Shown: piece by piece, positions 6,408 to 6,824 of the stretch
Layout: every line of letters starts with the position of its first letter
Position numbering within the stretch: the first letter of the stretch is position 1
NCBI GenBank assembly: GCA_903905685.1
Contig: CAIVHI010000212.1
Coordinates: forward strand, 1-6,824
Length of the DNA stretch: 6,824 nt
Reading direction: 5' to 3'
Source: an uncultured Bacteroidota bacterium
GTDB taxonomy: Bacteria; Bacteroidota; Bacteroidia; Chitinophagales; Chitinophagaceae
The notes under the pieces: generated by a model
Database searches by the model: none
What the model was told of the DNA's origin: nothing
Seen by the model: only the letters and a program-made list of their open reading frames with translations
Made by a program: the position numbers and the translations under genes

Positions 6408-6824
6408 GGGCAACATCCGGGTTCGCAGCACGCAACGGGTTTCGTTGCATACACGGTGATACTGAAAATTCCTGTTCGAGACGCTTTAAAGCCTGAAATC
6501 TCCTCGTCTGTGAGGTAGGTTTGCAAGATGTCGTTGGGTATCGTGATGATCTTTTCCTTTTGTATAGTGATGTTTTTGAACCCGGCCTCTTTTATCGCTG
6601 CAAGATAGTCGCCTTTTTGGATTGCTCCAGATATGCACCCGGCATACATTTCAGCCGCGCCCTTTATTTTTTCGGGTAGGTCACCCACCAATACTACGTC
6701 GGAAATGCTGAAGTGTCCTTCGGTTTTCAATACCCGGAATATCTCGTGGAGTACATTGCGTTTGTTGGGCACCAAGTTGAGGACGCAATTGCTGACTACC
6801 ACATCGGCAACGTTGGAGGTTAGG
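6404..6824 (-). CDS. arsM: Arsenite methyltransferase ArsM, C-terminal part (5' end outside window)
   Basis: The frame is open to the window edge, so 139 C-terminal residues are visible, roughly half of a usual ArsM. The fragment begins in the SAM-methyltransferase fold with VADVVVSNCVLNL, whose SNC cysteine corresponds to an As(III)-binding cysteine of characterised ArsM enzymes (C174 in the Cyanidioschyzon protein). It continues with FRVLKTEGHFSISDVV and MYAGCISGAI, whose Cys corresponds to C224. The first binding cysteine and the SAM-binding glycine motif lie outside the window. The tail VACCEPGCCP adds two vicinal cysteine pairs, a feature seen in many bacterial ArsM proteins. The enzyme transfers methyl groups from SAM to trivalent arsenic in the cytoplasm. 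A GTG at 6802 is an internal codon, not the start. The TGA stop overlaps the aquaporin ATG, implying translational coupling. Confidence 0.93.
   Translation of the reverse strand, partial: LTSNVADVVVSNCVLNLVPNKRNVLHEIFRVLKTEGHFSISDVVLVGDLPEKIKGAAEMYAGCISGAIQKGDYLAAIKEAGFKNITIQKEKIITIPNDILQTYLTDEEISGFKASRTGIFSITVYATKPVACCEPGCCP

Noticed and set aside
6802..6802. GTG at 6802 as the start of a short arsM-like gene.
   Set aside because: The frame stays open to the window edge and reads VADVVVSNC, which is internal ArsM sequence; the gene is cut by the window, not truncated.

Overview
The window is almost certainly from a Bacteroidota chromosome. It carries a PorP/SprF-family outer-membrane protein, an Omp28-type CxxC lipoprotein and an animal-type (M28) glutaminyl cyclase-like lipoprotein. 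Most starts lack a clear Shine-Dalgarno sequence, and two promoters match the Bacteroidota TTTG / TAnnTTTG pattern. A member of the Chitinophagales is plausible, but that is inference only. All six genes lie on the minus strand, so transcription runs from high to low coordinates.

Right end (about 5680-6824): the C-terminal half of an arsenite S-adenosylmethionine methyltransferase (ArsM) runs off the window edge. Its stop codon overlaps the start of a NIP-like aquaporin (ATGA junction), followed by a hairpin-plus-U-tract terminator. This is the distal end of an arsenic-detoxification operon: ArsM methylates As(III), and the aquaporin, whose predicted filter is small and wide, probably moves As(OH)3 or methylated products across the inner membrane.

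Middle (about 2398-5642): a good promoter at 5612-5642 precedes a membrane-anchored class A beta-lactamase-fold serine hydrolase. Then come an Omp28-like lipoprotein, an M28 glutaminyl-peptide cyclotransferase-like lipoprotein and a sensor histidine kinase. The gaps are 69, 21 and 74 bp, so the first three are probably one cell-envelope transcription unit. The kinase has a strong candidate promoter of its own in the 74-bp gap, and no response regulator lies beside it.

Left end (1-1422): a solitary PorP/SprF-family gene follows a 215-bp gap and ends at a symmetrical, probably bidirectional terminator. Its signal peptide is predicted to be cut at AKA|Q, giving an N-terminal glutamine of the kind the neighbouring cyclase could convert to pyroglutamate. 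Bases 1-104 hold nothing I can support.

I see no mobile element, CRISPR array, tRNA or rRNA. Most of the window is ordinary Bacteroidota envelope biology. The parts most worth a second look are the arsM-aquaporin coupling with its unusual pore filter, the cyclase/PorP maturation link, the serine hydrolase without the class A glutamate motif, and an 11-bp-phased direct repeat in front of the serine hydrolase.
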